64,000 nt of DNA from Cellulomonas flavigena DSM 20109 (GCF_000092865.1 NC_014151.1:992001-1056000), one strand, 5' to 3'. Counted from the first letter of the stretch, positions 53,407 through 63,061 are shown. Numbers and translations are program-made. Notes: generated from the letters alone by a model not told the origin.

Positions 53407-54398
53407 TGGAAGACGCTGCTGATGGCGCGAGTGCGTCGGTCCTGAGGTCGGACCTGCGCACACGCTGGGCCGCCGCCGCGAGGTCGGGCGACCTGGACGA
53501 GCTCGTCGACCTCGGGGTCGAATTGGCCGATGCCGGCATGCTTGAGATGGCTGCTGAGTGCTTTGAATCGGCAGCCCGACTCGGCGACGCGGTGGCGTCA
53601 TTCAACCTGGGCAACACGCTGCGTGCTCTGGGCCGTCCGCAGGAGGCGGCGGCGGCGTACGAGGTGGCGATCGACCGCGGGGAGACCGACGCGCTGCTCA
53701 ACCTTGGTCTCCTCCTGATTGAGGCGGGGTCGTGGGGCGAGGCGGTCGCGCACCTTCGTCGTGCGGCGGACGGCGGGCAGCACCACGCTTGGCATCCCCT
53801 GGGGTACGCCCTGGTCCAGGTGGGCGACGTCGAGGGCGCCCGCGAAGCGCTGGTGAGATCCGCTGAGTCTGGAGACGCGGACGGGATGGTGACGCTGGCT
53901 GTGCTTCTTCGCGGGGCGGGTGAGGAACGTGCTGCCATGACGTGGCTGAGGGCGGCGGCAGCGGCGGGTCATCCGTCGGCTGCCGGGCAGGCGGCAGCCT
54001 GGATGTGGGAGGTCAGGCGTGACGTGACGCTCGAACCGCAGCTCAGGCGCGGTGCCGAGGAGTCGCCGGATGCGCGGAAGGCGCTAGCTCAGTTGCTCGA
54101 GTCGACCGGTCGGGCGCAGGAGGCGATCCGCGTTCTCGAGGAGGACGTCGCTCGGGGAGGAGTGCAGCACCTTCTTCATCTCGGGAACCTGTATCTCGAT
54201 GCTGGCGACTACTCCCGGGCTGCTGAAATGTACGAACGAGACATCCAGACTGGTGATCCTTTGGGCTACCACAATCTCGGTGCACTGCTCGAGGAGAGGG
54301 GTGACATCTCGGGGGCGATGGAGCAGTACCGCATCGGCGCGTCTTCGGGGGACTCGCTGGCGCTCCAGGCGTACGAACGGCTGCGTACCGACCGGTAG
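53406..54398 (+). CDS. TPR/Sel1-repeat protein, candidate immunity protein for tip 3
   Basis: 330 residues (GTG at 53403 is an alternative). After a ~20-residue start it is built of at least seven helix pairs with TPR/Sel1 periodicity: DLGVELADAGMLEMAAECFESAARLGD, SFNLGNTLRALGRPQEAAAAYEVAID, LLNLGLLLIEAGSWGEAV and LLHLGNLYLDAGDYSRAAEMYERDI. Soluble, no signal. It is joined to the upstream toxin tail by TGATG and lies at the end of the RHS region, so immunity is likely; a general scaffold role cannot be excluded. Confidence 0.75.
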   Translation: MEDAADGASASVLRSDLRTRWAAAARSGDLDELVDLGVELADAGMLEMAAECFESAARLGDAVASFNLGNTLRALGRPQEAAAAYEVAIDRGETDALLNLGLLLIEAGSWGEAVAHLRRAADGGQHHAWHPLGYALVQVGDVEGAREALVRSAESGDADGMVTLAVLLRGAGEERAAMTWLRAAAAAGHPSAAGQAAAWMWEVRRDVTLEPQLRRGAEESPDARKALAQLLESTGRAQEAIRVLEEDVARGGVQHLLHLGNLYLDAGDYSRAAEMYERDIQTGDPLGYHNLGALLEERGDISGAMEQYRIGASSGDSLALQAYERLRTDR

Positions 54399-54448
54399 TC
54401 CGCGCGTGGAGTCCGACGACCACCTCGTCCGTCGGCGTCCGTGTCGTC

Positions 54449-54492
54449 GTCCTGCGACGGCGCCGTCCCGGTCCTGCGACGGCGCCGTCCCG
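54449..54492. promoter_or_regulatory. Two tandem 22-bp repeats, each with palindrome GACGGCGCCGTC
   Basis: The unit repeats exactly at 54449-54470 and 54471-54492. The 12-bp palindromes (54457-54468, 54479-54490) are 22 bp apart, two helical turns. They lie just upstream of a TAGTGT -10 box (54518-54523) of the MFS gene, a likely regulator-binding pair. Confidence 0.6.
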
Positions 54493-54590
54493 CCGGGCCG
54501 CGTGCCGCGCGCGGGCGTAGTGTCGCGCCGGGTCCCGCGCCGGGGCCCCGGTGACCGCGCCCCGTCCGGCGCGCCCGACCGGAGCCTGTG

Positions 54591-56213
54591 ATGACCGCAC
54601 CCGGCGTCGACCTGCAGGGCCGCAGCCCGTGGAGCGTCCTGCCCCCGCTGTGCCTCGGGTTCTTCATGATCATGGTCGACACGACCATCGTGAACATCGC
54701 CGTCCCGACGCTGCAGGCGGCGTTCGACGCGAGCCTGACGACGGTCGGCTGGGTGAACAGCGCCTACCTGCTGACGTTCGCGGTGCTGCTGCTGGTGACC
54801 GGACGGCTCGGGGACCGGTTCGGCCCCCGGCCCGTCTTCCTCGCCGGCCTCGTGGTGTTCACGCTCGCGTCGCTGGCCTGCGGGCTCGCGGGGACGGCGG
54901 GGCAGCTCATCGCGGCGCGGGCCGTCCAGGGCGTCGGGGGCGCGCTCATGACGCCGCAGACCATGGCGATGATCACCCGGGTGTTCCCGCCCCAGAAGCG
55001 CGGTGCGGCGCTCGGTGTGTGGGGGTCGGTCGCGGGCGTCGCGACGATCACCGGACCCGTGCTCGGCGGCCTGCTCGTCGAGACCGTCGGCTGGGAGTGG
55101 ATCTTCTTCGTCAACATCCCCGTCGGCGCCGTCGCCCTGTGGCTCGCGGTCCGCGCACTGCCGGACCTGCCGACGCACGACCGCACGTTCGACGTGCCGG
55201 GCGTCGTGCTGTCGGTCGTCGGGCTCGGCCTGCTGGTCTTCGGCCTCCAGGAGGGCGCGACCTACGAGTGGGGCACCATCGCGGGCCCCGTCTCGGTGCC
55301 GCTCGTCATCGGCGCCGGGGCGCTCGTGACCGGGGCGTTCGTGCTGTGGCAGCGGCGGCTGGGGGAGTCCGCGCTGCTGCCCCTGCGGCTGTTCGTGCAC
55401 CGCAACTTCGCGCTCGCGAACGCGGCGGGCGCGGCCGTGTCGTTCGCGATGACCGGCATCTTCTTCCCGTTCACGCTGTACCTGCAGCAGGTGCTCGGGC
55501 TCTCGCCGCTGCACGCGGCGCTCGTCGGGCTGCCGGGTTCGCTGGTCTCCGGGGTGGTGGCGCCGTTCGCAGGGCGGCTGTCGGACCGCGTCGCGGGCAA
55601 GTGGGCCGTCGCCACGGGCTTCTCGGTGCTCGCGGTGTCGATCGGGGTGCTCGCGACGCAGGTGCAGCCGGGGGTGCCGCTGTGGCGGTTGGTGGTGCCG
55701 ATGCTCGGGTTCGGCGTGGGCACGGGCCTGACGTTCTCGCCGCTGGGCAACCTCGCGACGACGGGCCTCGACCAGCGCACCGCCGGCGCCGGCGCCGGGG
55801 CGTTCAACACGACGCGCCAGGTGGGTGGGGTCATCGGGTCGGCCGTCGTCGTCGCGGTGCTCACGACGCGGCTCGCGACCACGATGCCCGCCGCCGCGCG
55901 GGACGCCGCCGCGGGGCTGCCGGCCGACCTGCGCGAGCCGTTCGTCGAGGGGGTCCGGCAGGCCGCGGCCGCAGGGCTGGGCGCCGCGGGCGGGGTCGAC
56001 GTGCCCGACGGCGTGCCCCCGGACGCCGCCGCCGCGCTGCGTGCCGCCGCCCGTGCGGCCGTCGACGCGGGGTTCGCGACGGCTGCCGCCCAGACGCTCG
56101 CCGTGACGGTCGGGGTGCTGGTCCTCGGGGCGCTGTGCGCGTTCGCGATGCGTGGTCACCAGCCCGTACCTGGCGTCGCGCCCGCCGCCCGCGTCGCGGA
56201 CGCCGCGGGCTGA
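54591..56213 (+). CDS. DHA2-family MFS drug exporter (14 TM)
   Basis: 540 residues (GTG at 54588 possible; GGAG upstream). Motif D1/A: LGFFMIMVDTTIVNIAVPTL and GRLGDRFGPRPVFL. Motif C is GVWGSVAGVATITGPVLGGLL, with WEWIFFVNIPVG after it, diagnostic of EmrB/QacA exporters. Fourteen helices are predicted, with a ~100-residue loop before the last. The C-terminal soluble tail is short. Antiseptic or antibiotic efflux is likely; no regulator gene is adjacent. It converges on the ABC operon with only 24 bp between. Confidence 0.94.
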   Translation: MTAPGVDLQGRSPWSVLPPLCLGFFMIMVDTTIVNIAVPTLQAAFDASLTTVGWVNSAYLLTFAVLLLVTGRLGDRFGPRPVFLAGLVVFTLASLACGLAGTAGQLIAARAVQGVGGALMTPQTMAMITRVFPPQKRGAALGVWGSVAGVATITGPVLGGLLVETVGWEWIFFVNIPVGAVALWLAVRALPDLPTHDRTFDVPGVVLSVVGLGLLVFGLQEGATYEWGTIAGPVSVPLVIGAGALVTGAFVLWQRRLGESALLPLRLFVHRNFALANAAGAAVSFAMTGIFFPFTLYLQQVLGLSPLHAALVGLPGSLVSGVVAPFAGRLSDRVAGKWAVATGFSVLAVSIGVLATQVQPGVPLWRLVVPMLGFGVGTGLTFSPLGNLATTGLDQRTAGAGAGAFNTTRQVGGVIGSAVVVAVLTTRLATTMPAAARDAAAGLPADLREPFVEGVRQAAAAGLGAAGGVDVPDGVPPDAAAALRAAARAAVDAGFATAAAQTLAVTVGVLVLGALCAFAMRGHQPVPGVAPAARVADAAG

Positions 56214-56237
56214 CGCCGCACCACGACGGTCCGCGGG

Positions 56238-59030
56238 TCAGCGGGCCCCCACCCGCAGCACCTCGCCGAGGTCCTCGCGCCGCCGCACGGCCTGCTCGAC
56301 GAGCACGGCGACCAGGAGCGCCACCGCGAGCGTCGCGGCCGCGAGCAGCACCGGCCACAGGACCGGCTCGACGGGCACGGACCCGGGCGCCGCGGTCACC
56401 CACGCGAGCCCCAGCGCGTCACCGACGAGCACGGGCAGCGCGAGGCCGATCACGGCGCCGCCGAGCAGCCCGCCGACCACCAGCGGCGCGAGCTCACCGA
56501 GCGTCGCCCACCGCGCCGTCCGCGCGTCGAGACCCAGCGTGCGCAGCGTCGACAGCGTGCGGCCCCGCTCCCCGGACGTCGCGACCACGACGAGCGCGAG
56601 CGCGACCACCGCGAGCAGCGCGAGCGCGCCGACCGCCGCGAGCAGCAGGGCGGTGAGCGCACCGGGGATGGGTGCCCGCGACCACTGCTCGTACCAGCCG
56701 TCGCGCGTCGTCACCGTCACGCCCGGCAGGTCCGCGAGGCCCGCGTCGGCCACGGCCTGCGCGGCCCCCGGGCCGGCGACCCACGCCCGGGTGACCGGCG
56801 GCATCTTCTCCGCGACGGGCGCGAGCGTCGCGGCGTCGACGACCGCGACCCCGTCGTCGCCCGTCACGGACGCCCCCGCGGCGCGCGCGTCGACGGGCGG
56901 CGCGCCGCTGTCGGGGGTCAGCGCGGTGGTGCCGACGACCTCGGTGTCGACGTGCCGCGTGTAGACCTGCAGCAGGAGGTCCTGCGTGCGGCCCAGACGC
57001 GGCAGCAGGTCGGGGTCGACGAGCACGGGCACCAGGTCGTCCGGCCCGAGGCCCCCGGGCACACGCAGCGCGTCGAGCCGCGGGTCGACGGGCAGCCCGA
57101 CCGCCTGGCGCACGCGCGCGAGCTCGGGCGCGTCGACCACCAGCACGGTCGCAGCCAGGTCGAGGTCGCGCCCGATCGTGCGCTCGGTGAGCTGGGCACC
57201 GGTCGCGACCGCCGTGACGCCCGGTGCGGCGCGCAGCGCGTCGAGCGCCGCCGCGGCCCGGTCGCTCTCGAGCGCGCCGTCGACGCGCACGTCGGCCCCC
57301 ACCAGCCGGTCGGCCGCGACCTGCTGGCCGTCCCGCACGTTCTGCACGAGCACACCGCACAGCACCATCAGCGCCACGGCGACCGTGACCGACACGAGCG
57401 GCAGCAGCGACGTCGCGGCCCGCTGCGCGCGGGTCGCGGCGAGGGGGCCGGCGAGGCCGCGGGTCCGCGTGGTCCAGCGGCCGACGGCACGCACCACCGC
57501 GGGCGCCACGCGCACCACGGCGAACGACGCGGCGACCGCGAGCAGGAACGGCGTGGACGTGAGCAGCGGGTCGGCCGAGGCGCCCGTCGCGGGCACCAGG
57601 CCCCGGCCGCGCAGCGAGACCAGTGCGAGGACCGCGACGGCCACCGCGACGAGCTCGACGAGCAGGCGGCGGGCGGCCTGCAGGCCGGCGAGCCGCGCCC
57701 GCTCGCGACGGTCCGCCGGGACGCGCCGGCCCGCCCAGGCCGCGCCCGCGGCGCGCGCGGCGAGCACCGCGGGCGCGGCGGCCGCCACCAGCGTCACCGT
57801 GACGGGCAGCCAGGTCCCGGCGGCGGCGCGCGGCAGCCACACGGTGACAGCGGTCCACGCGACGGCCGCGGCCAGCGCGGCCAGCGGCAGCGACTCGACC
57901 GCACCCCGCAGCGCGACCGACGCGAGCGACGCGCCCCGGGCCCGCTCGCCCGCGAGGTGGGTGCGGCGGCGCTCGACGAGCAGAGCCGCGGCCAGCACGA
58001 GGCAGCAGGCGGCGGTCGCCCCGAGTCCCGCGAGCACGAGGGCGGCCTGTGCGCGCGCCGCGCCGAGGTGCGCGGCGAACGCGTCGAGCACGGCGGGCAG
58101 ACCGCTCGACGCGCCCTTCTCGGTGGTGAGGAACGACACGACGTCGCGGCGCAGCGACGGGACGTCCGCCGTCGTGATCCGGTCGACGTCCGGCAGGGCC
58201 AGCGCGGAGCCGGGCAGCCGCCCCGTGCCCATCACGCGGGCCATGTCGCTCACGGCGTCCGGCACGACGTACAGCCCGACGAGCAGGGGCGTCTCCTCGG
58301 ACGTCGGCGTCGCGACCGGGCCCAGGAGCTCGGGGACGCGCGCCCAGTGCGGGTCCTGCGGGTCGACGGCCTCGTACAGGCCGGTGACGTCGACGGTCTG
58401 GTAGCTGGTCCGCGTGCCGATGCGCAGCCTGACCGGGGCGAGGGTCGGGTCCACACCGAGCTCGCGCGCCGCGTCGACGTGCAGACCGACCTGCACGGTC
58501 GGGGGCCGCGGGTCCTCCGGGGTCCCGGGGTCGGCCGCCTCGGGCACGCGACCGGCGACCCAGCGGACGGGGTCCGCGGGGTCCGACGGCGTGCTGACGG
58601 TGACGAGACGCGTGGCGAGCACGACGCCGTCCGGCCCGCCGTCCGCGAACGCGCTGCGACCGTCGAGGACCGTGCGGTAGGGCGCGGAGCGGCCGACAGC
58701 GGTGGCGGGCAGCATCAGGTCCACCTCGGCGTCGATCCACCGCGCCTGCTGGACCAGCTCGTCGAACGGTGCACCGGGGGGTGCGGCGTCGCTCGGCGAG
58801 GCACCCCGCAGGGTCACCCCGGCGTCGGCGCCGGCGTGGGCGACCGCCGTGCGCAGGGCCTCGTCGGCCGTGCGGTCGAGCAGGCGCGGCGCCGCGAGCA
58901 GCGCGAGCAGCGCGCCTGCCAGGAGCAGCGCGGTGCCCAGCAGCAGGCCGGCGTCCTGCCGGGCGCGGCGGCGCGGGAGGAGCAGCGCGGCCCCGGTCGT
59001 CGCGCGGGTCCGCGTGGCGAGCACGGTCAT
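56238..59030 (-). CDS. ABC transporter permease, FtsX/MacB type (permease 2)
   Basis: 930 residues from the ATG at MTVLATRTRATTG. Four-helix FtsX-like units: first helix near 27-48, a ~250-residue extracytoplasmic domain, a middle helical block (about 310-500), a second outer domain and C-terminal helices with ALLLAAVGALALLAVVALALVVVATSGERGRTLSTLRTLGLDARTARW, the FtsX coupling-helix pattern. The ATG overlaps the stop of permease 1. Duplicated FtsX halves are common in actinobacteria. Exports or extracts an unknown envelope substrate. Confidence 0.88.
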   Translation of the reverse strand: MTVLATRTRATTGAALLLPRRRARQDAGLLLGTALLLAGALLALLAAPRLLDRTADEALRTAVAHAGADAGVTLRGASPSDAAPPGAPFDELVQQARWIDAEVDLMLPATAVGRSAPYRTVLDGRSAFADGGPDGVVLATRLVTVSTPSDPADPVRWVAGRVPEAADPGTPEDPRPPTVQVGLHVDAARELGVDPTLAPVRLRIGTRTSYQTVDVTGLYEAVDPQDPHWARVPELLGPVATPTSEETPLLVGLYVVPDAVSDMARVMGTGRLPGSALALPDVDRITTADVPSLRRDVVSFLTTEKGASSGLPAVLDAFAAHLGAARAQAALVLAGLGATAACCLVLAAALLVERRRTHLAGERARGASLASVALRGAVESLPLAALAAAVAWTAVTVWLPRAAAGTWLPVTVTLVAAAAPAVLAARAAGAAWAGRRVPADRRERARLAGLQAARRLLVELVAVAVAVLALVSLRGRGLVPATGASADPLLTSTPFLLAVAASFAVVRVAPAVVRAVGRWTTRTRGLAGPLAATRAQRAATSLLPLVSVTVAVALMVLCGVLVQNVRDGQQVAADRLVGADVRVDGALESDRAAAALDALRAAPGVTAVATGAQLTERTIGRDLDLAATVLVVDAPELARVRQAVGLPVDPRLDALRVPGGLGPDDLVPVLVDPDLLPRLGRTQDLLLQVYTRHVDTEVVGTTALTPDSGAPPVDARAAGASVTGDDGVAVVDAATLAPVAEKMPPVTRAWVAGPGAAQAVADAGLADLPGVTVTTRDGWYEQWSRAPIPGALTALLLAAVGALALLAVVALALVVVATSGERGRTLSTLRTLGLDARTARWATLGELAPLVVGGLLGGAVIGLALPVLVGDALGLAWVTAAPGSVPVEPVLWPVLLAAATLAVALLVAVLVEQAVRRREDLGEVLRVGAR

Positions 59031-62000
59031 CGGTCGTCCCCCATCCGCAGCGCGGCTCCCGACGTGCGGCGCACGCCGAGCACGGCGACGAGGGCGGTGA
59101 CGGCGCACGCGGCGGCGACGACGCCGAGGGTGCGCAGCGACTGCGTTCCCCAGCCCCACACGAGCCAGGGCTCGGGTGCGGGCGTGCGGCCGTCGGGCGA
59201 CATCGTCAGCAGCGGGGCGACCGCGGCGGCCAGCCCGTAGCCGGCCGCGAGCCCCGCGAGGGCCCCCACCGTGACGAGCAGCGTGGTCTCGGCGAGCAGC
59301 CCTCCGACGAGCCCGGCACGCGAGGCGCCGAGCGCCTGGAGCCGTGCGAGCTCCAGGCGGCGCGAGCGCAGCGACGCGGCGGCGACGGCGCCCGTGCCGA
59401 CGAGCACGAGCAGCACGGCGGACACCGCGACCAGCGACACCGCGGTCGGGACCGCGACCCGTACGGGCCCGGTGAGCGCGTCGTGCCGCTCGGCCGCCCG
59501 TGTCGTGACGTCGGCGTCGACGCCCGCGAGGTCGGCGGCGAGCGCAGCGGTGGTGGTCGCCGGGGCCGCGACCCACCAGGAGTCGAGCAGGTCCGTGCGG
59601 CCGCCCGCGGTGAGCACGGCCCGCGAGAGTGTCGTGCGGTCGACCACGACCCCGATCCCGCGCGGCACGCCCGGGACCTGCTCGACGAGCCGCTCGACCT
59701 GGAGCGGGACCGACACGCCGGCCACCGTGATCGTCAGGCCCTGCCGCGTCTCGAGGACGTCGAGCACCGACTCGCTCACGGCGGCGGGCACGGTCCGGGG
59801 GAGCGGCCACGCGGCGCTGAGCACGCGCACCGGCGGGGTGCCCCACGTGTCGACCTTCATCGTGCCGGTCACGTGCCACGCGCCCGGGGCACCCACCGGT
59901 ACGAGCTCCGGGGCGCCCACGGTGCTCTCGCCCTGCGTGACGACCCCGGTCCAGCCGTCGAGGCGCAGCGGCACGGGCTGCGCGGGTGCCTCGTGGACGT
60001 CGAGCTCCCTGCCGATGCCGGCCGAGCGCGGGACCGCGCGCAGTGACGTCAGGGTGGTCCGCACGGGCACCAGGCGGGAGTCGGTCGTCAGGACGCTCTC
60101 GGGCTCGTGGACGCTCACGGTCAGGTCGGTTGCCACGACACGCAGCCGGTCGGCGACGGGCACCTCGAGCACGACCTCGAACGGCCTCCCGAGCGGCGCG
60201 GTGCGCGGCGGGAGCTGCGTGAGGACACCCTGGTCGTCCTCGACGCCGAGGCCCAGCACCGCGGTGCCGCTGAGGAAGGGGTCGGTGTCGACCGAGCCCG
60301 TGAGCACGAGCCACTGCGTGCCGGCGGGCAGCTCGGTCCCGACGGTCGTCGACGGCTCGTCGGCGTGCAGCCCGGCGACCACCTCGCGCCACGGGGTGGT
60401 CGAGCGCCCCCGCAGGTCCTGAGGACGGGACGCGTCGAGCGCGACCAGCCTGCCGCCGACCCCGCCCGTGTTGCCCCGCGGGCCCATCCCGACCACGCGG
60501 TCCGTGACGGGCTGGCCGTGCGCGTCCGGGTACGCGGCGGTCGCGGCGGCGAGCGCGGCCGACGCGGCGAGGGGGTCCTCCTCGATGGCGTCGGCCCGCA
60601 GGTCGGTGCCCAGCGCGAGGTCGACCTGCTCGACCTGGGACGTGCGCCAGGTCGCCGCGAACGCGGCGCTGAACGTGCCGGCCGCGACTGCGACGACCAC
60701 CACGAGCACGGTGCCGGTGGCCACCGCGGACCGCCGTGCCACCTGCCAGGCCGCGAGCGGCAGCACCAGCGAGCGGGCGCCACGCGCGAGCCGTTCGCCG
60801 GCGCGCGCGACGGGCGCGACGAGGCGCAGCGCCACCGTCGCCGCCGCGAGGCACACCAGCGCGGGACCGGCGACCAGCACGGGGTCCAGCCGCGGGCCGT
60901 CGGCGCCGCGCGTCAGCGGCGAGCCGTAGGCGACGAGCTGGCCCAGCGCCAGCGCGCCCAGCACGAGGAGCGCGAGGTCACCGCCGACGCGCAGCAGTCC
61001 GCCGTGCACGGAGCGCGACGTCGACCCCGCGGTGTGCCACGCGGGCACGCACAGCGTGACGGCGAGAGCGACGGCGATGGCGCCGCAGGCGAGCAGCACG
61101 CCGCCCGGCACGCCCTCCGGCACGGTGTAGCCGGCCTCGGCCGGCGGGCCCGAGCGGGTCACGACCGCCAGCGCGCCGCGCGCGAGCCACGGGGAGACGA
61201 GCCACGTGAGGGTCGCCAGCACGAGGGCCTCGAGCAGCACCGTCGAGCGCAGCTGCGCAGGAGACGCGCCGCGGGCTGCGAGCAGCTCGGCCTCCCCGGC
61301 TCGCCGTTCCGCGAGCAGGCGGGCCGTCAGCAGCAGCACGGTCGTGGCCAGCGTGCCCAGCAGCAGGCCGATCGTCACCACCGCGGCGCGCGTCACCACC
61401 AGCTCGCGCCACGTCGCGTCGATCGTCGTGTCGACGTCCGTCTGCAGCCGTCCGCTGACGGGGCCGGTCAGTGCGTCGGAGAGGATCCGCGCGCCGTCGT
61501 CGACCTGCGTGCGCAGCGCCGCCACCGCGTCGGCCGTCGACGCGGCGAGGTCGGGCTCGACCACGAGGTAGGCGGTGTCGACCATCTGGGGCCTGGTGAG
61601 GACCGCGGGGTCGACGACGAGCGGTCCCCACGCGGTGGTGCGGATCAGACCGGCCGACCCGGGCAGGTTGAACCCTGCGCTGCGTCCCTGGCCGCGCAGC
61701 CGGTCGCGCGACCAGGCGCTGCGCGGACCCGCGGGCTCGTGGGTCCCGACGACGACGAACGCGTCGCCGTGCTCCTCGCCCCACGGCCGGGCGTGGACGG
61801 TGCTGCCGACCTCCCACCCGAGCGCCTGCGCGGCGACGACCGGGACGTTCACCTCGACGCGGCCGTCCGCGTCGGTCGAGGCGGCGGGCCAGCGTCCGCT
61901 CGCGAGGCGCACGAGGTCCTCGTCGTCGTGGGGGAGTGCAGCGAGGTACGTCAGCTCGGGTGGGACGCCGAGCTCGGTCGGCAGCGCGCGCAGCCCGCCG

Positions 62001-62299
62001 ATCAGCCACGTCCGCTCGGTGGTCGGGACGTCCCCCGTGATGCGGGCGAGGCCGTCGCGGGCCCTGTCGAGCGCCGGCTCGACGTCGTCCCCGCGCACCC
62101 ACAGCGTCGCCTCGAGGTGCGTGCGCTGCGGGTCGAGCCGGCTGATGGCCTGCGGCACGGCGTCGCGCTCGGCGACGTGCAGCAGCCCGGCGAGCAGGCC
62201 GACGAGGGTCGCGGACGCGACCGCCACGAGCGTGACGACCAGCACGACCGGGGCCTGGTCCTGACCTCGGCCGCGCAGCAGCCGGCCACGCCATCTCAT
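59027..62299 (-). CDS. ABC transporter permease, FtsX/MacB type (permease 1)
   Basis: 1090 residues. A membrane helix near 20-42, an outer domain (45-290), then a helical block (RAAVVTIGLLLGTLATTVLLLTARLLAERRAGEAELLAARGASPAQL, the FtsX coupling motif), further helices to ~545, a second ~430-residue outer domain and a last FtsX unit with SLRSRRLELARLQALGASRAGLVGGLLAE. It overlaps permease 2 by ATGA and follows ATPase 1 by 39 nt, so all four genes are one operon. Sequence-level substrate clues are absent. Confidence 0.88.
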   Translation of the reverse strand: MRWRGRLLRGRGQDQAPVVLVVTLVAVASATLVGLLAGLLHVAERDAVPQAISRLDPQRTHLEATLWVRGDDVEPALDRARDGLARITGDVPTTERTWLIGGLRALPTELGVPPELTYLAALPHDDEDLVRLASGRWPAASTDADGRVEVNVPVVAAQALGWEVGSTVHARPWGEEHGDAFVVVGTHEPAGPRSAWSRDRLRGQGRSAGFNLPGSAGLIRTTAWGPLVVDPAVLTRPQMVDTAYLVVEPDLAASTADAVAALRTQVDDGARILSDALTGPVSGRLQTDVDTTIDATWRELVVTRAAVVTIGLLLGTLATTVLLLTARLLAERRAGEAELLAARGASPAQLRSTVLLEALVLATLTWLVSPWLARGALAVVTRSGPPAEAGYTVPEGVPGGVLLACGAIAVALAVTLCVPAWHTAGSTSRSVHGGLLRVGGDLALLVLGALALGQLVAYGSPLTRGADGPRLDPVLVAGPALVCLAAATVALRLVAPVARAGERLARGARSLVLPLAAWQVARRSAVATGTVLVVVVAVAAGTFSAAFAATWRTSQVEQVDLALGTDLRADAIEEDPLAASAALAAATAAYPDAHGQPVTDRVVGMGPRGNTGGVGGRLVALDASRPQDLRGRSTTPWREVVAGLHADEPSTTVGTELPAGTQWLVLTGSVDTDPFLSGTAVLGLGVEDDQGVLTQLPPRTAPLGRPFEVVLEVPVADRLRVVATDLTVSVHEPESVLTTDSRLVPVRTTLTSLRAVPRSAGIGRELDVHEAPAQPVPLRLDGWTGVVTQGESTVGAPELVPVGAPGAWHVTGTMKVDTWGTPPVRVLSAAWPLPRTVPAAVSESVLDVLETRQGLTITVAGVSVPLQVERLVEQVPGVPRGIGVVVDRTTLSRAVLTAGGRTDLLDSWWVAAPATTTAALAADLAGVDADVTTRAAERHDALTGPVRVAVPTAVSLVAVSAVLLVLVGTGAVAAASLRSRRLELARLQALGASRAGLVGGLLAETTLLVTVGALAGLAAGYGLAAAVAPLLTMSPDGRTPAPEPWLVWGWGTQSLRTLGVVAAACAVTALVAVLGVRRTSGAALRMGDDR

Positions 62300-62338
62300 G
62301 GTGCTCCCTCGTCGTCGGTCGTGCGGGGTGGGTGGACG

Positions 62339-63061
62339 TCAGGCGTCGACGAGGCGGCCGTCGGCGAGGTTCACGACGCGGTCGGCCAGCGCGACCATCA
62401 CCGGGTCGTGCGTCGAGACGATCGCGGTCATGCCCTCGGCCTCGACGACGGCCCGGATGAGCGCCATCACCGCCCGGCCCGTCTCGGAGTCGAGCTGGCC
62501 CGTGGGCTCGTCGGCGATGAGCAGGCGCGGGGAGTTGGCCAGCGCGCGGGCGATCGCCACCCGCTGCTGCTGACCGCCGGAGAGCTGCCCCGGGCGCTGG
62601 CGGGCGTGCGGGCCCAGTCCCACGAGGTCGAGCAGCAGCTCGACGCGGGCCTCGCGCTCCGCGACGGGCGTGCGTCGCATCCGCAGCGGGACGCCCACGT
62701 TCTCCGCGGCCGTCAGCACGGGCACGAGCCCGAAGGTCTGGAAGACGAACGCGACGACGTCGCGGCGCAGCGCGACCAGGCCCTTCTCGTCGAGCGACGA
62801 CACCTCACGGCCCGCGACGACGACCCGGCCGCCGTCCGGGCGGTCGAGCCCGCCGATCGTGTTGAGCAGCGTCGTCTTGCCCGAGCCGGAGCGGCCCACG
62901 AGGGCGACGAGCTCGCCCGGCGCGACCGTGAGCGAGACGTCGCGCAGCGCGTGGACCGCCGCGTGGCCCGAGCCGTACGTGCGGTCGACGTGCTCGACGA
63001 CGACGAGCGGCGCGTCGGCCGCGCTCCCGGCGCCGCGGCGGTCGGTCGTGGTGGCGGTCAT
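62339..63061 (-). CDS. ABC transporter ATPase, MacB/LolD type
   Basis: 240 residues. Walker A VGRSGSGKTTLLN, Q-loop FVFQTFGLVPVLTAAENV, signature QLSGGQQQRVAIARAL, Walker B LLIADEPTGQLD and switch IVSTHDP are all intact. The FQ..LVP.LTA.ENV segment places it with the LolD/MacB/FtsE exporters that power FtsX-type permeases. Its ATG overlaps the stop of the other ATPase (63058-63061). It likely pairs with that ATPase on the two permeases. Confidence 0.94.
   Translation of the reverse strand: MTATTTDRRGAGSAADAPLVVVEHVDRTYGSGHAAVHALRDVSLTVAPGELVALVGRSGSGKTTLLNTIGGLDRPDGGRVVVAGREVSSLDEKGLVALRRDVVAFVFQTFGLVPVLTAAENVGVPLRMRRTPVAEREARVELLLDLVGLGPHARQRPGQLSGGQQQRVAIARALANSPRLLIADEPTGQLDSETGRAVMALIRAVVEAEGMTAIVSTHDPVMVALADRVVNLADGRLVDA

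Noticed and set aside
43332..54398. Prophage or integrative element carrying the RHS locus
   Set aside because: No integrase, transposase, phage structural genes or attachment-site repeats are seen; the nearest tRNA is 30 kb away.
43332..54398. Type VII or type VI secretion dependence of the RHS protein
   Set aside because: No WXG100, EccC, VgrG, PAAR or Hcp genes in the window, and the protein has its own Sec signal peptide.
56238..60854. Single 1538-codon minus-strand frame across both ABC permeases
   Set aside because: Its upstream third is Arg/Gly-rich and antisense-like; permease 2 starts at 59030 with an ATGA overlap to permease 1, so the extension is fortuitous.
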